Assembly (NCBI GenBank): GCA_024278935.1
Contig: JAJRSF010000038.1
Location: 124,001-188,000, forward strand
Direction of reading: 5' to 3'
DNA: 64,000 bases
Source: Candidatus Zixiibacteriota bacterium
GTDB lineage: Bacteria > Zixibacteria > MSB-5A5 > GN15 > FEB-12
Both the position numbers and the translations under genes were made by a program. Position 1 is the stretch's first letter, and each line of letters starts with the position of its first letter. The notes below the pieces were generated by a model. It searched no databases. It was not told the DNA's origin and worked only from the letters and a program-made list of their open reading frames with translations. Shown here piece by piece: positions 54,669 to 64,000 of this stretch.

Positions 54669-56222
54669 TTATCGCATCAAAATTATATCTATCCGACGGT
54701 TTTTAGCACGACCATCATTGGTTTGGTTTGAGGCGACCGGGTGGTCGGCACCATAACCTACCGATGAAATCTTCGATGCTGAGATCAACAAGCTCTGGCG
54801 TAAATACTGCATCACCGCCAAGGCACGTTTTTCAGAAAGCAAGACATTGCGAGACGCCTCACCGTTATCGTCGGTATGTCCTTCAACTCGAATGAGAGCA
54901 TCGGGAAACATTTGGATAGTCGTCTTGATTTTTTCCAGCAGAGACATATGATTATCTTTGATGTCGCTTTTATTTATATCAAAAGATAAACCGCTTAAAC
55001 GAAGTACAATATCATTGGCAGAGTTAAAAAGAACTTCACCCTCTGATGGGTTCAACATTTGTTTTGCTTTTTTAAATTTTTCTTCTCTGGCTACTCGTAT
55101 AGCAAGCTGGTCGGCAACATCACCATGTTCGGATTCTAATGTTGCAAGTTGTGATTGGCTCGATTGGACTTGTTCATTTAGAGATTTATTTTCTGTAAGA
55201 AGAGTGGCAATATGTGTCGAGATTGTTTTAGATAAATTTATCGGATTATTTTCATTTGAGAATTCGTTAAACTGAGCAAGCAACCCTTGCAGTTCAGTTG
55301 TTACATTCCCGGAGAGGTCTGCCATCTGACTATTTAAGTTAACGTTCTCGCTTTGAAGATTTTTAATATACATAATAAGAGTATCGGCAGCAGCGAGAGG
55401 TCCGTTGTCAAATGGAAGGGTCTCTAAATTAATTTCTTTTCCGACACGGTTCATTTGGATTTCATAAATCAGCATCAGTTTTTCCCATGCCTGATCATTC
55501 CGATTTAATGATCTTACTGACAAGGCAATATTAGATGCATGCCGTGCTTCATATGCAGCACGATCTGCCTCGACTTTTGCTTCTTTTCTGTTATACCTAT
55601 CTCTGCTGATTATTGTATTTGCTTTTTTGCGAGCGGTGTTGGCTTTGTCTAAGGTAGAGAGAGCATACTTGCTGGCATCATCGGCTAGTGATTTTTCTAT
55701 AAGACGATCTGCTTTCCCAAGGACATCTTTGCGGATAGCTTCCATCTCGGCTGTTAAAAATAATGGGCTCGCTTTTTGTGCTTCTTTTAAAGCATTTTTC
55801 ACATTGCCTGACTCAACTTTTTCTGTCGCTTGGATAAACTGCACTTCTTCTTTGGCGTATAGGGCTGGAACCAGAGAGCGAGCTTTGGCGTCGTTTGCTT
55901 TTTGCCGAACTTCAAGATATTCTTGCAGTGAAAGTTTGCCGACTTCAGTGGCACGGATAGCATTCTCAACATATTCTCTTGCTTCGGATACAGCTTTATC
56001 TATGTTTTTTTGTTTTTTCTGTTGCTGGACTTCTTTGTTTGCTTTCTCAAAAGCTTTTGATGCTTTTTCCCAGGTCTTTGGGGAAAAGATAGGTGTCTCC
56101 AAAATCTTCGCGGAATCCATCACCGTTACGAGTTCATTAAATGCTGTTTTGTCTACGGCGGAAACTATTGAAGTAGCAAAGAGAAAAAAACAGAAAGCTA
56201 CGAGGTATGTTTTGTTATGCAT
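54669..56222 (-). CDS. OmpA-family protein with long coiled-coil region
   Basis: This 517-residue envelope protein has a signal peptide (VAFCFFLFATSIVSA) and about 350 residues of charged, Ala-rich helix (KTWEKASKAFEKANKEVQQQKK, then repeated EAR..V..AI and ALSTLDKANTARKKA), probably an extended coiled coil. A C-terminal OmpA domain (about 395-515) shows LSFDINKSDIKDNHMSLLEKI, VEGHTDDNGEASRNVLLSEKRA and RAKNRRIDIILM. The OmpA domain binds peptidoglycan, so the helix probably spans the periplasm or reaches from the membrane. AAAGGA lies 6 bp before ATG 56222. It resembles DUF4398-type OmpA proteins. The upstream 460-bp gap is shared with a divergent secreted-protein gene. Confidence 0.88.
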   Translation of the reverse strand: MHNKTYLVAFCFFLFATSIVSAVDKTAFNELVTVMDSAKILETPIFSPKTWEKASKAFEKANKEVQQQKKQKNIDKAVSEAREYVENAIRATEVGKLSLQEYLEVRQKANDAKARSLVPALYAKEEVQFIQATEKVESGNVKNALKEAQKASPLFLTAEMEAIRKDVLGKADRLIEKSLADDASKYALSTLDKANTARKKANTIISRDRYNRKEAKVEADRAAYEARHASNIALSVRSLNRNDQAWEKLMLIYEIQMNRVGKEINLETLPFDNGPLAAADTLIMYIKNLQSENVNLNSQMADLSGNVTTELQGLLAQFNEFSNENNPINLSKTISTHIATLLTENKSLNEQVQSSQSQLATLESEHGDVADQLAIRVAREEKFKKAKQMLNPSEGEVLFNSANDIVLRLSGLSFDINKSDIKDNHMSLLEKIKTTIQMFPDALIRVEGHTDDNGEASRNVLLSEKRALAVMQYLRQSLLISASKISSVGYGADHPVASNQTNDGRAKNRRIDIILMR

Positions 56223-56684
56223 GAGTTATCCTTTGATTATGTTACTTTTTTGATAATACTAAATCTATATCTATTTTATCGGACTTTTTGAGAAAAATGT
56301 TTACCTAATGAAATAGGCATCTTTAGGATTGTATTCTAGAAATATTAAATGAATTGCTCAATATTGACAAAGAAGTTTTCTGAAGTCAGTTATAAATTAC
56401 TGAAAAGAGTAATTGGTACCATTTGCAAAGTGCAGTTTTTGCGATTTTATACCCTCTCATTTGCCAAGAAGTAACATTTTCATTGCAATAGCGTACAATC
56501 TGTATATAAATAGAAAAATATTGACAGATTTATGAATTTACTTTAATCTTAGAGTAATTGGTGGACTAATCTGTACCGACATAATTACTACAATTAAAAT
56601 ATTTGCTGCGATACAAAATTTTTAAATTTGAAGAAAATTGAAAGAAAAAATATAATGCTTTCACAGGCAAAACGGAGAAATAAA
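56223..56684. other. 462-bp divergent intergenic region with one promoter and a 12-bp direct repeat
   Basis: No gene is seen. A plus-strand promoter stands at 56521-56549. AGAGTAATTGGT occurs twice, at 56406-56417 and 56551-56562; the second copy lies right after the -10 box. Promoter elements for the minus-strand OmpA gene are not clear. Confidence 0.6.
56521..56549 (+). promoter_or_regulatory. Promoter of the PPC/TSP3/dockerin-like secreted protein gene
   Basis: TTGACA (56521-56526), a 17-bp spacer and TAATCT (56544-56549) lie 135 bp before ATG 56685. An AGAGTAATTGGT repeat covers the expected transcription start. Confidence 0.55.
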
Positions 56685-58970
56685 ATGAATCATTTTGTTA
56701 AAAGCTTTTTATCGTTACTGCTTGTTGCAACTCTCTGCTCTTTTGCGAGTGCAGAAAACCAATCGGTTATTGAAAAAGTTGTGAATCAAACAGACGATCA
56801 AAAGGCACAGTCGACAACTCAAAAATTTCAGACAAAAGTGATTCAGGGTATAAGTCATCTCCCGTCCACACGAGTAGTCTCAATATCATCAGAGAATCAG
56901 GCAGTCCAACCTGTCTTTGAATCTTTTGATTCTTTTGAAGAATTTTTTACAACAAATTTACAAGGTGGAGAAGATATCGCAACCGCAACTGCAATACCTT
57001 CGTTACCATTCACTGATACAGGTCATACAACCGGCTTTGTTGATGATTATGATGAAGCATGTGTCGGACAAGTTGGTGGTTCGCCTGATGTTGTGTATTC
57101 GTATGCACCTGTTGCCGATGAAATGATTGATATCTCGTTGTGTAATTCATCGTACAACACACATCTTTGGGTTTATCAAAATGCAGCCCATGCCGATGCG
57201 GTGGTTGCATGTGGTGGATTTTCAAATAACTGTTCAGCACCAAGGTCAGAGATTCTTGATATCTCGTTAGTAGCCGGGAATACATACTACATAGTTCTCG
57301 ATGGGTTCTCCGGAGGTGCGGGTGACTATGAAATAAATGTTAGCGTCTCAATCCCGCCGTTTGTCTTTACCGATTCATCTTATTTACATCCTGCATTTGC
57401 AGGTAGTGGTGCAGATAATTTAATTTTGGGGTATGAAGAAAACTTTACTGATACGACATTAGTTTGGTTAGGCTCTACCGATGATGGAGCGAATTTCTTT
57501 GGCGGATCATTTTCATTTACAGGTAATGCAACATATCCATCTGTTGATTACTACGGTAACGATACCATTTTTTATGGTACGGTTGTAGGACCGGTTACTG
57601 AAAGTAATGGCGGTCGTGTGTATCTTACCAGACTTATGCATCCGATTAATACTGAATCATGGGGGCAATCATCTTGGGATTGGTCTTCACTAGGATGGCA
57701 TGATGCTACTATGGCATCGATAGCCTGTGATAATCAATTAGCCGACTGGCAATGGGGAGCTATTTCATGGATAGCGAGTACAACTTATACAACTCCTGCA
57801 ATGATAGACGCACCGCATATTTCTTATCCAACATCTGACGCAGGTAACGCTACTGTCAGTTGGTTTAGCAGTCTCGATGGGTGTGCTACTACCGATAATA
57901 CAATTGATAAAACAGAAAGATTCTTATATTCAGTCTATGACAGACTCGACCCAGCTACAAATACATGGGAACTTTTTGTTCGTCAGGATTGGTACGATTC
58001 TCTTTTGGCTGATCCGGGTCCATCATCAAATGGTTTTACGTATACATATGGACTTGACTTAGAACATGTACAATTTCCTTCTGTAGCTGCCCATGATGGA
58101 AATGTTATTATCGTAACTGAATACTGGGATCAAAACATAAGCTCAAGTAGAGATATCGTCGCATGGACTACAACAGGTTCCGATTTAAACTCTCTGGCTA
58201 CATCTGTTGTTGTTGCTTCATCCGATGATGATCGTTATCCACAAATTGCACATGTATCAGGCGCTTCGTTTGTCTGTTCGTTCCATCGTGGCGACACTCT
58301 TATTCAAATCGTTACGAGTGATAACGGTGCTACTTGGGGGGCAGAGACCTATGTGAACCTGCCGACCGATGCTGTAGTTCCTGAATACCGATCTGTTGAT
58401 ATTACCAATGGTGGTACTAATATCGTTTGGGAATATACGAACCTATCTATAGCACCTGACACTACAATCTTTCTACATTACGCTTCTACCGGATTAGTGC
58501 TTGATACCGATGGTGACGGTGTCTCTGATGATATCGACAACTGTCTGACCGTTGCAAACGCAGGGCAGGAAGATGCCGATGGTGACGGAATTGGTGATGC
58601 CTGTGATGACTGTACCGATACAGATGGTGATGGATTTGGCGACCCGGGCTTTACTGCCAATACTTGTACTGTTGACAACTGTCCGTTAACTCCAAACGCA
58701 GGGCAGGAAGATACTGATTTAGATGGTATCGGCGATGCTTGCTGTTGTGTTGGTATCCGCGGAAATGTTGAAGATGATCCGGGTGATAATGTAGATATTT
58801 CAGATTTAGTTTTCTTAGTAGACTTTATCTTTACCGGTGGAGTATCTCCTGATTGTCCAGCTGAGGCAAATGTCGAAGGTGATGTTGGTGAAAATATTGA
58901 CATATCTGATTTAGTTTACCTGGTAGACTTTATCTTTACCGGTGGAACACCACCTCCAGCATGTCCATAG
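56685..58970 (+). CDS. Secreted PPC / BNR-like / TSP3 / dockerin-like modular protein
   Basis: ATG 56685 is 7 bp after CGGAGA and begins the signal peptide [23 protein letters not shown]; an in-frame TTG at 56628 is too far upstream. The 761-residue protein has a PPC-type beta domain (about 100-210; [41 protein letters not shown]) and a beta-propeller-like stretch with an Asp-box-like [10 protein letters not shown]. Thrombospondin type 3 calcium repeats follow ([40 protein letters not shown]). The dockerin-like end has [11 protein letters not shown] and two [15 protein letters not shown] repeats, finishing PPPACP. It is a calcium-rich surface or released protein. The following terminator is duplicated after the next gene. 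Confidence 0.82.
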   Translation: MNHFVKSFLSLLLVATLCSFASAENQSVIEKVVNQTDDQKAQSTTQKFQTKVIQGISHLPSTRVVSISSENQAVQPVFESFDSFEEFFTTNLQGGEDIATATAIPSLPFTDTGHTTGFVDDYDEACVGQVGGSPDVVYSYAPVADEMIDISLCNSSYNTHLWVYQNAAHADAVVACGGFSNNCSAPRSEILDISLVAGNTYYIVLDGFSGGAGDYEINVSVSIPPFVFTDSSYLHPAFAGSGADNLILGYEENFTDTTLVWLGSTDDGANFFGGSFSFTGNATYPSVDYYGNDTIFYGTVVGPVTESNGGRVYLTRLMHPINTESWGQSSWDWSSLGWHDATMASIACDNQLADWQWGAISWIASTTYTTPAMIDAPHISYPTSDAGNATVSWFSSLDGCATTDNTIDKTERFLYSVYDRLDPATNTWELFVRQDWYDSLLADPGPSSNGFTYTYGLDLEHVQFPSVAAHDGNVIIVTEYWDQNISSSRDIVAWTTTGSDLNSLATSVVVASSDDDRYPQIAHVSGASFVCSFHRGDTLIQIVTSDNGATWGAETYVNLPTDAVVPEYRSVDITNGGTNIVWEYTNLSIAPDTTIFLHYASTGLVLDTDGDGVSDDIDNCLTVANAGQEDADGDGIGDACDDCTDTDGDGFGDPGFTANTCTVDNCPLTPNAGQEDTDLDGIGDACCCVGIRGNVEDDPGDNVDISDLVFLVDFIFTGGVSPDCPAEANVEGDVGENIDISDLVYLVDFIFTGGTPPPACP

Positions 58971-58996
58971 ATTCTTTTAGAATAAATATTAATATC

Positions 58997-59031
58997 AATG
59001 CCGGTAGGTTTTCACTTACCGGTATTTTTTT
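58997..59031 (+). terminator. Rho-independent terminator after the TSP3/dockerin-like gene
   Basis: CCGGTA (59001-59006) and TACCGG (59017-59022) form the core stem around a 10-nt loop, followed by TATTTTTTT. This terminator and its 5' flank are almost identical to that at 60191-60222. Confidence 0.85.
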
Positions 59032-59084
59032 ACGAATTGATATAAACAATATTTTTAATCAAACTTCATTTCTCTGGTATAACA

Positions 59085-59112
59085 TTGACAAAAAGATACT
59101 ATTTATTATATT
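59085..59112 (+). promoter_or_regulatory. Promoter of the 335-residue TSP3/dockerin-like gene
   Basis: TTGACA (59085-59090), a 16-bp spacer and TATATT (59107-59112) lie 44 bp before the GTG start at 59157. Confidence 0.65.
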
Positions 59113-59156
59113 AGAATCAATATTAGGTAAACATCTTATTTCATCTGGAGGATTGC

Positions 59157-60164
59157 GTGAAAAGGGTTTTAGCAAAATTTCGTTCTACTCAAATTAAAGT
59201 TCTTATTAAGTACTCTATCTTATCTTTGTTCATCTCTGTTCTAGCTTCTCAAGTTTCTGTTGCGCAATCTATTTCTTTAGATATAGTTGACGGTCCCAAT
59301 TCTATTAATGGGCTTCCAACAAACCAGGAGATTACATTTTATCTTCGCTTTAATAATAATTTTGGCATGAGAATGATAGGGTTTACTTCTGGTTTTACTA
59401 TTTCATCTCCTGATGGTGCAAGCTGGACTACAACGGTTGGCGATTCTACGGATGCAATTTCTTCTGTTGAGTTAAGTGGTGGTCGATTTATTTCTTATCC
59501 CGGTTCAGGTCCTACCGGTTCTGGTGTTGATACTGTTGCTTTTGGCGGATTTAATCTTTTTGGTACAGGAGTACCAGATGGATTCAATGAAATTGCATAT
59601 ACAATCACTATCGGTCCTATTGATATAGTTGATGTAGGCAAAACTATTTGTCTTGATTCTGTCTCTTATCCTCAGTATGATTGGAAATGGAGTTATGATA
59701 GCCGTATTGTGGCTTTCCCTGAATGGGATGGTCCTCATTGCTTCACTATTTGTGGTGGTGGTGTAGATTCAGATGGTGATGGCGTTGCGGATGCTTGCGA
59801 TGCGTGCGAAGGTTTTAATGACTACGCTGACTTAGATGCCGATGGCGTACCTGATGGTTGCGACAATTGTCCAACAGTACCTAACTCTGCACAAGTAGAT
59901 ACCGATTCAGATGGGCTTGGAGATTTATGTGATGGATGCTGCGTATGGGGTCGTGGAAATGTTGACGGCGATACAAATGATGCAGTAGATATTTCTGACC
60001 TCGTAATGTTGGTAGACTTTATCTTTACAGGAGGTATTGCTCCGGTTTGTCCGACTGAAGCAAATGTCGATGGTGATGTTGGTGAAAATATTGATATCTC
60101 CGATTTAGTTGTTCTTGTAGACTTTGTCTTTACGAGTGGAACAGCACCGCCACTTTGCCCATAG
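59157..60164 (+). CDS. Secreted TSP3 / dockerin-like protein with N-terminal beta-sandwich
   Basis: GTG 59157 is preceded by GGAGG at 7 bp. The 335-residue product has a signal peptide ([17 protein letters not shown]). A beta-sandwich domain (about 40-200) follows, with [24 protein letters not shown]; its layout recalls cohesin- or Ig-like folds, but this is uncertain. Calcium repeats [28 protein letters not shown] and [14 protein letters not shown] come next. The dockerin-like end ([15 protein letters not shown], two DISDLV.LVDF.FT.G repeats) finishes PPLCP. Its 3' end and terminator are near duplicates of those of the gene before it, so the two probably share a recent recombination history. 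Confidence 0.78.
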   Translation: MKRVLAKFRSTQIKVLIKYSILSLFISVLASQVSVAQSISLDIVDGPNSINGLPTNQEITFYLRFNNNFGMRMIGFTSGFTISSPDGASWTTTVGDSTDAISSVELSGGRFISYPGSGPTGSGVDTVAFGGFNLFGTGVPDGFNEIAYTITIGPIDIVDVGKTICLDSVSYPQYDWKWSYDSRIVAFPEWDGPHCFTICGGGVDSDGDGVADACDACEGFNDYADLDADGVPDGCDNCPTVPNSAQVDTDSDGLGDLCDGCCVWGRGNVDGDTNDAVDISDLVMLVDFIFTGGIAPVCPTEANVDGDVGENIDISDLVVLVDFVFTSGTAPPLCP

Positions 60165-60190
60165 GTTCTTTTAGAATAAATATAAATATC

Positions 60191-60222
60191 AATGCCGGTA
60201 GGTTCTCACTTACCGGTTTTTT
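60191..60222 (+). terminator. Rho-independent terminator after the TSP3/dockerin-like gene, second copy
   Basis: CCGGTA and TACCGG around a 10-nt loop, then TTTTTT. Near-identical to the terminator at 58997. Confidence 0.85.
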
Positions 60223-60236
60223 AAATCTAATCAAGT

Positions 60237-62332
60237 TTACTTTATGTTTAGTAATTCCTTTTTCTCTTTGTTTAAGCGAACAGATTGAGGAAAATATCTC
60301 AATGCTTTATTATAGAGTTCTAAGGCGTTGTTTTTGTCTTTGAGATTATGAGACTTTTGATAACGATCCATATAAAATCGAGCCAAGAGAGCCATTTGTG
60401 TATAGTTTGTTGGAGAGAATTCTATTGCTTTCAAAAAAGATGATTCAAATTTCTGAACATTCTTATTTCTCATCGCGTGTCTTGCTATTAAAATATTACC
60501 GGATAAGTTGCTAGGATATGCATTGAAATACTCTGTAGCTAATTCTTGAAATAAGGAATCAGAAACGCTATCAAATTCTAAAGCAAATTTTTCATATGTA
60601 GATAATTGATAACTATCAGCAATGGAGTTGCCGGTATGCCCGGCGACTCGATATAAGTTTACAGATGTTGCTCCTATATAGTAGGTTGTAAGTATTGCAG
60701 CCTTTTTCATGATTGCCGGATAATCTTTACGAGCACGTTGTTCATTGCCTCTATCTATTAAAAGATGTGTAACAGGATTCCGTTTGAAAAAATTAGGGTC
60801 AGGGTTACTTACACCAAACATATGAATTATTGAATTATATTTTGTTTCAATGGTTAAGGTGGAGGCATAAGAACCGGAGAGTAAAGCATTTTCACTCAAT
60901 AAACTTGTTAAGTCATAGCTATTGTCTATAACAGAATAAGTTGGTCGAACTGTCCAGTCATAATATCTGTAAATATTTATACCTGTTATTAAAACTATAG
61001 ATAGTATAAGAAAATTCTTTGATATCTTTCTTTTCGCCTTAGAATGCCAATTTTTCCATATATTTATTACGAAAATATAAAGTAACGCAACTAATGCCAT
61101 CCCACTGAATTTAAACAATTGCTTCATGTTAAAAGTAGACTGAGCAAAAATAGTCTCATTAAATTCAAAGACAAAATATGAACAATACAATATAGAAATT
61201 GGAATTATAAGATGTAATAATTTGTAGGTAATGTTTTTCGTATTAAATATTTTTTTTCTATTCCAAATGTAAGAGATAAAAATCGCAGCTGATGCACAAG
61301 CCGGATAAATTAAAACTAACTGGTATCTTAAAGGACCATATGTCCAGAGCATTAAGAACATGTAAAAAGCAATTATAAGAGTGACAATAAATATATCAAC
61401 ACTTTCGATCTTAAGTTTTTCCTGATTTTTCTTGTTAAATGGAAAGATGTTATACCCAATAGCAATAAAATAAAAAGATGCTAACAGGCAAACAATGAAC
61501 ATACGTGCGATTAAATGCGATTTATGACCAAAAGCGAGATACATGTTAATAAAATTGCTAACGGAGAGAAATGCTTGAGGCATACCATGGTTATTATATA
61601 CTTGCTCGCTAATATATGAATCAACATGAGACTGCATCGGTAGATATACAAAAAATCCCCATAAAGCTGTTAGAAGCAATAGCCCCGAAAGAAAATAAAT
61701 TCCTTTTACTTTAGATGAGCTTTTGTTTTGAAAATATATTTCATACAAAAAGTACATTGCAAAAGGTACAATAAAAACAACACCTATTAATTTTCCAAAG
61801 AAGATACTACAGCCTAATGCAATTCCTGCTGCTAATGCTAAAATTTTATTTTCTGAATAAATGAGGATGACTATTGCCAAGAACCCCCAAAATGCCATTG
61901 AGTGTTCTTGAAATGCAAGACGACCATAAAAAAGTTGATTATAATTTAATCCTATTATACCAAGATAGAGTATCGCGGCGAATCTTCCTGCTGCTTTTTC
62001 TGTTATGAGAAAAAATAGAAAAGGGCACCAAGAGAAAAGATTAATCCTACTACATTAGAAGAAGCAAGGGAAACATTTGAGATGGAAAAGATTGTCTGGG
62101 CAAGCATGGTAATTGAAGAATTAATAAATAATGTATATTTACTCTCATCTATAGAACTATGTCCGTCATTGTTGATCTTTTGCTTCGCATGCAATGTTAG
62201 ATTAGGAGGATCGGTATATACATCAGATGATATAGATAATCCTTGAGGAGGGTCAGCATCAATCTTGTATACTCGAACTCCAATGATGATTATGGAGATG
62301 AGTAATATTATTATAAGTTCTGTTTTTTTCAT
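60237..62332 (-). pseudogene. GT39-like polytopic glycosyltransferase, split by a frameshift in an A/T run
   Basis: Two frames join into one membrane protein of about 700 residues. The N-terminal frame (ATG 62332, MKKTELIIILLISIIIIGVRVYKIDADPPQG) has TM1 and the Asp-containing first loop and stops at 62003. The frame of the 60237-61898 part, read upstream, continues LITEKAAGRFAAILYLGIIG and LFYGRLAFQEHSMAFWGFLAI without a stop. One extra base in the six-A run at 62010-62015 would fuse them. The RLAFQEHSM segment is typical of GT39/PMT-like lipid-linked sugar transferases. About eight further membrane segments and a TPR-like soluble C-terminus (ALLARFYMDRYQK) follow. It is inactive unless the gap is a sequence error. 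Confidence 0.8.
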
Positions 62333-62344
62333 AATGTAGTTTTG

Positions 62345-62374
62345 TGTATAGCGACAATATAATAGAAATTTCAA
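62345..62374 (-). promoter_or_regulatory. Possible promoter of the glycosyltransferase gene
   Basis: Minus-strand TTGAAA (62374-62369), an 18-bp spacer and TATACA (62350-62345) stand 12 bp before ATG 62332. An in-frame TTG at 62374 would put the promoter inside the gene. Confidence 0.45.
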
Positions 62375-62609
62375 AAATAAGTATAAAATATTTTTGCATG
62401 TATTTATTGATTCAAAAGAATGCGGAAGGTCTATTTAACTCATACACTATAAAAGTACAACAGAGACTACCAATAAAAAGCGTTCATAGTGTTCATTAAG
62501 TGGATGATGTGGAAAATTCTTAAAAAGATGTTGATAATAGACTAAACTATCAATATAGTGTGTATGGCAATTATTATGTTATGCTTACTCTATAGAAGAA
62601 AGAAATGTA

Positions 62610-63467
62610 ATGTCGTCCGGTAAAACTGAGCCATTCAAAAGCTATAAGGAATTGAAGACTACGTTCAATAGTACATCAAATTTTTATGATTTACTGGACT
62701 TTACTGTTGAAGGGAAATTCATAATTGACTTGAAAGGGCGTTGTGTATATGTAAACAAAGCATTTCTTGATTTGTTCAAATACTCCGATGCCTCAAAATT
62801 ACTTGGCAAAGAAATACATTCTCTTATTCATCACTCGAATCAAAATGGAAATAAACTCTATAAAGACCAATGCCCTATATGTAAAGTTATTACAAATGGT
62901 AAAAAAGTTCATTTAGAAAATGAAATTATGTGGAAAGCCGATGGAAGCCAATTCCCGACAGAATGCTGGTCATCACCTTTCATAGTAGATGGAAAAATCA
63001 TTGGTGCTTTAGTTTCTATCTTTGATATAACAGAAAGAAAACTTACTGAAAAAGCTTTGAAAGAATCAAATATTGCTCTCAAAGAAATCTTAAATAGAAT
63101 TGAATTAGAAAAAACTGAAATTATGTTACATGTGCAATCTCATGTCAAACGAGTCATATTGCCTATAGTAAATGATATTGAGAAAAGAGCCAATAAAAAA
63201 CAAGTAAGCCAATTAACTTTTCTTAAAGAGAACCTTCTTGAAATAACATCTCCATTTATTGGAGAACTTGAAAATCTATATGCAAAACTTTCTCCTAGAG
63301 AGATTGAAATTTGTCAATTTGTGAAAGATGGGTTAACATCAAAAGAGATTGCTATAAATCTACAGATATCACAAGAAACAGTTCGGAACCAACGAAAAAG
63401 TATTAGAAAAAAACTACATATCGACGGCAAAAAAATTAACTTATCATCATTCCTCAAAACTATTTAG
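62610..63467 (+). CDS. PAS-LuxR one-component regulator
   Basis: The 285-residue protein has one PAS domain (about 25-145; FIIDLKGRCVYVNKAFLDLFKYSDASKLLGKE, then VDGKIIGALVSIFDITERK) containing CPICK. A helical linker follows (ESNIALKEILNRIELEKTEIMLHVQSHVKRVILPIVNDI), then a LuxR-type HTH (LYAKLSPREIEICQFVKDGLTSKEIAINLQISQETVRNQRKSIRKKL, about 225-272). The linker and HTH match the end of the 860-residue regulator at 22973-25555 almost motif for motif, so the two are paralogues. No receiver or kinase is attached. Start ATG 62610 has GAAGAAAG upstream. It precedes a CZB chemoreceptor by 236 bp. Confidence 0.87.
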   Translation: MSSGKTEPFKSYKELKTTFNSTSNFYDLLDFTVEGKFIIDLKGRCVYVNKAFLDLFKYSDASKLLGKEIHSLIHHSNQNGNKLYKDQCPICKVITNGKKVHLENEIMWKADGSQFPTECWSSPFIVDGKIIGALVSIFDITERKLTEKALKESNIALKEILNRIELEKTEIMLHVQSHVKRVILPIVNDIEKRANKKQVSQLTFLKENLLEITSPFIGELENLYAKLSPREIEICQFVKDGLTSKEIAINLQISQETVRNQRKSIRKKLHIDGKKINLSSFLKTI

Positions 63468-63703
63468 TTCCTCAAAACTTTCATTTTAGACACCGAAACC
63501 AATTTTAAACATATATAAATCAATATAATTGTAGAAAATATAGAGTTTTAAAAAGGGTCATATCGGATAGCCCTTACATGTACTCTTATAGTCTCTCTTG
63601 GTTTTTATTTATGTACCGAATTAGCTTATGAAAGTGATAAAGAATGTAAAGCACTTTCGGGAAAATAAGAGAGTAACTTATTTAATAACTAAGGGGTAAA
63701 ATT

Positions 63704-64000
63704 ATGAGTTGGAAAAATTTTAAAATTGCTAAGAAATTGTATATTGGATTCTCACTAGTATTAGTATTGTTCATTGTAGTTGGAGCATTCAATTACAAGA
63801 GTTTTTCAGATATTCAAATTCAAACAGAATATGCACAGGATACATGTGGTAATCAAGCTTTTGCCATTGCAAAGGAAGTCGATCACCTGAAATGGATAAC
63901 AAGTTTATCTAACTTGTTTTTAGATGATCACGTAACAGAAGTTACTGTTGAGACAGATGACCATAAATGCGGGCTTGGGAAATGGCTGTATTCCGAAGAA
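63704..64000 (+). CDS. Second CZB-type methyl-accepting chemotaxis protein (N-terminal part only)
   Basis: The frame is open from ATG 63704 to the window edge (99 codons). AAGGGG lies 7 bp upstream. A membrane segment covers about residues 12-28 (LYIGFSLVLVLFIVVGA). The periplasmic start has H61, W64, C89 and W94 in the HxxW...CxxGxW order of the CZB zinc-binding pattern, matching the receptor at 27293-29431. The signalling half lies beyond the window, so chemoreceptor identity is inferred from the CZB pattern and the resemblance. Confidence 0.72.
   Translation, partial: MSWKNFKIAKKLYIGFSLVLVLFIVVGAFNYKSFSDIQIQTEYAQDTCGNQAFAIAKEVDHLKWITSLSNLFLDDHVTEVTVETDDHKCGLGKWLYSEE

Noticed and set aside
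56628-56684. TTG start for the TSP3/dockerin-like protein
   Set aside because: No ribosome site near it; ATG 56685 has CGGAGA and begins a normal signal peptide.

Overview
The window is AT-rich bacterial chromosome with strong AGGAGG-type ribosome binding sites, several TTG or GTG starts, and many exported proteins. At least six of these end in a dockerin-like double module with a consensus close to RGNVD..[16 protein letters not shown]. That module, one Por-secretion/FlgD-type C-terminal tail, and abundant PAS-LuxR and PAS-kinase regulators suggest the FCB superphylum, most likely candidate phylum Zixibacteria. This placement is inferred from protein style and not from a marker gene. No rRNA or complete tRNA gene was seen.

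Layout. 1-5748: type II secretion/type IV pilus-like core genes: a GspL/PilM-PilN-like protein cut by the window edge, a secretin and GspE on the minus strand, and GspF divergent on the plus strand. 5936-16086: an exported PQQ-type propeller with a sorting tail, a 2626-residue RHS/YD-repeat protein whose tip carries an HETAH zincin motif, and a small lipoprotein-like protein that may be its immunity partner. 16087-22972: a segment bounded by two direct repeats that resemble tRNA 3' ends. It encodes a Ser/Thr kinase-TPR-GAF-AAA+-Fis regulator, a small secreted peptide and an HTH/WYL-like regulator. This is the best candidate here for an undescribed signalling system.

22973-34144: sensory region with a multi-PAS LuxR regulator, a porin-like protein, a chemoreceptor with a periplasmic CZB-type zinc motif, CheW, a hybrid histidine kinase, a decayed fragment of a second copy of that kinase, a cytochrome c'-like protein and a DUF2147 protein. 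34214-48280: exported proteins with dockerin-like ends, including tandem sialidase-like paralogues, interrupted by an Lrp regulator / EamA exporter (frameshifted) / FMN split-barrel operon. 48285-56222: a HI0933-type flavoprotein, a kynurenine 3-monooxygenase-like enzyme, a GyrI-like protein, a DUF3179 lipoprotein with an outer-membrane barrel, rubrerythrin and an OmpA-family protein. 56685-64000: two more dockerin-like secreted proteins ending in near-identical terminators, a frameshifted GT39-like membrane glycosyltransferase, a second PAS-LuxR regulator and the start of a second CZB chemoreceptor.

The genes suggest a motile, surface-active cell with a large exported proteome, probably using the type II-like machinery, and extensive redox/metal sensing. 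Several exported-protein genes have visible TTGAC(A)-16/18-TA...T promoters, and these show that the longest open frames overrun the true starts.
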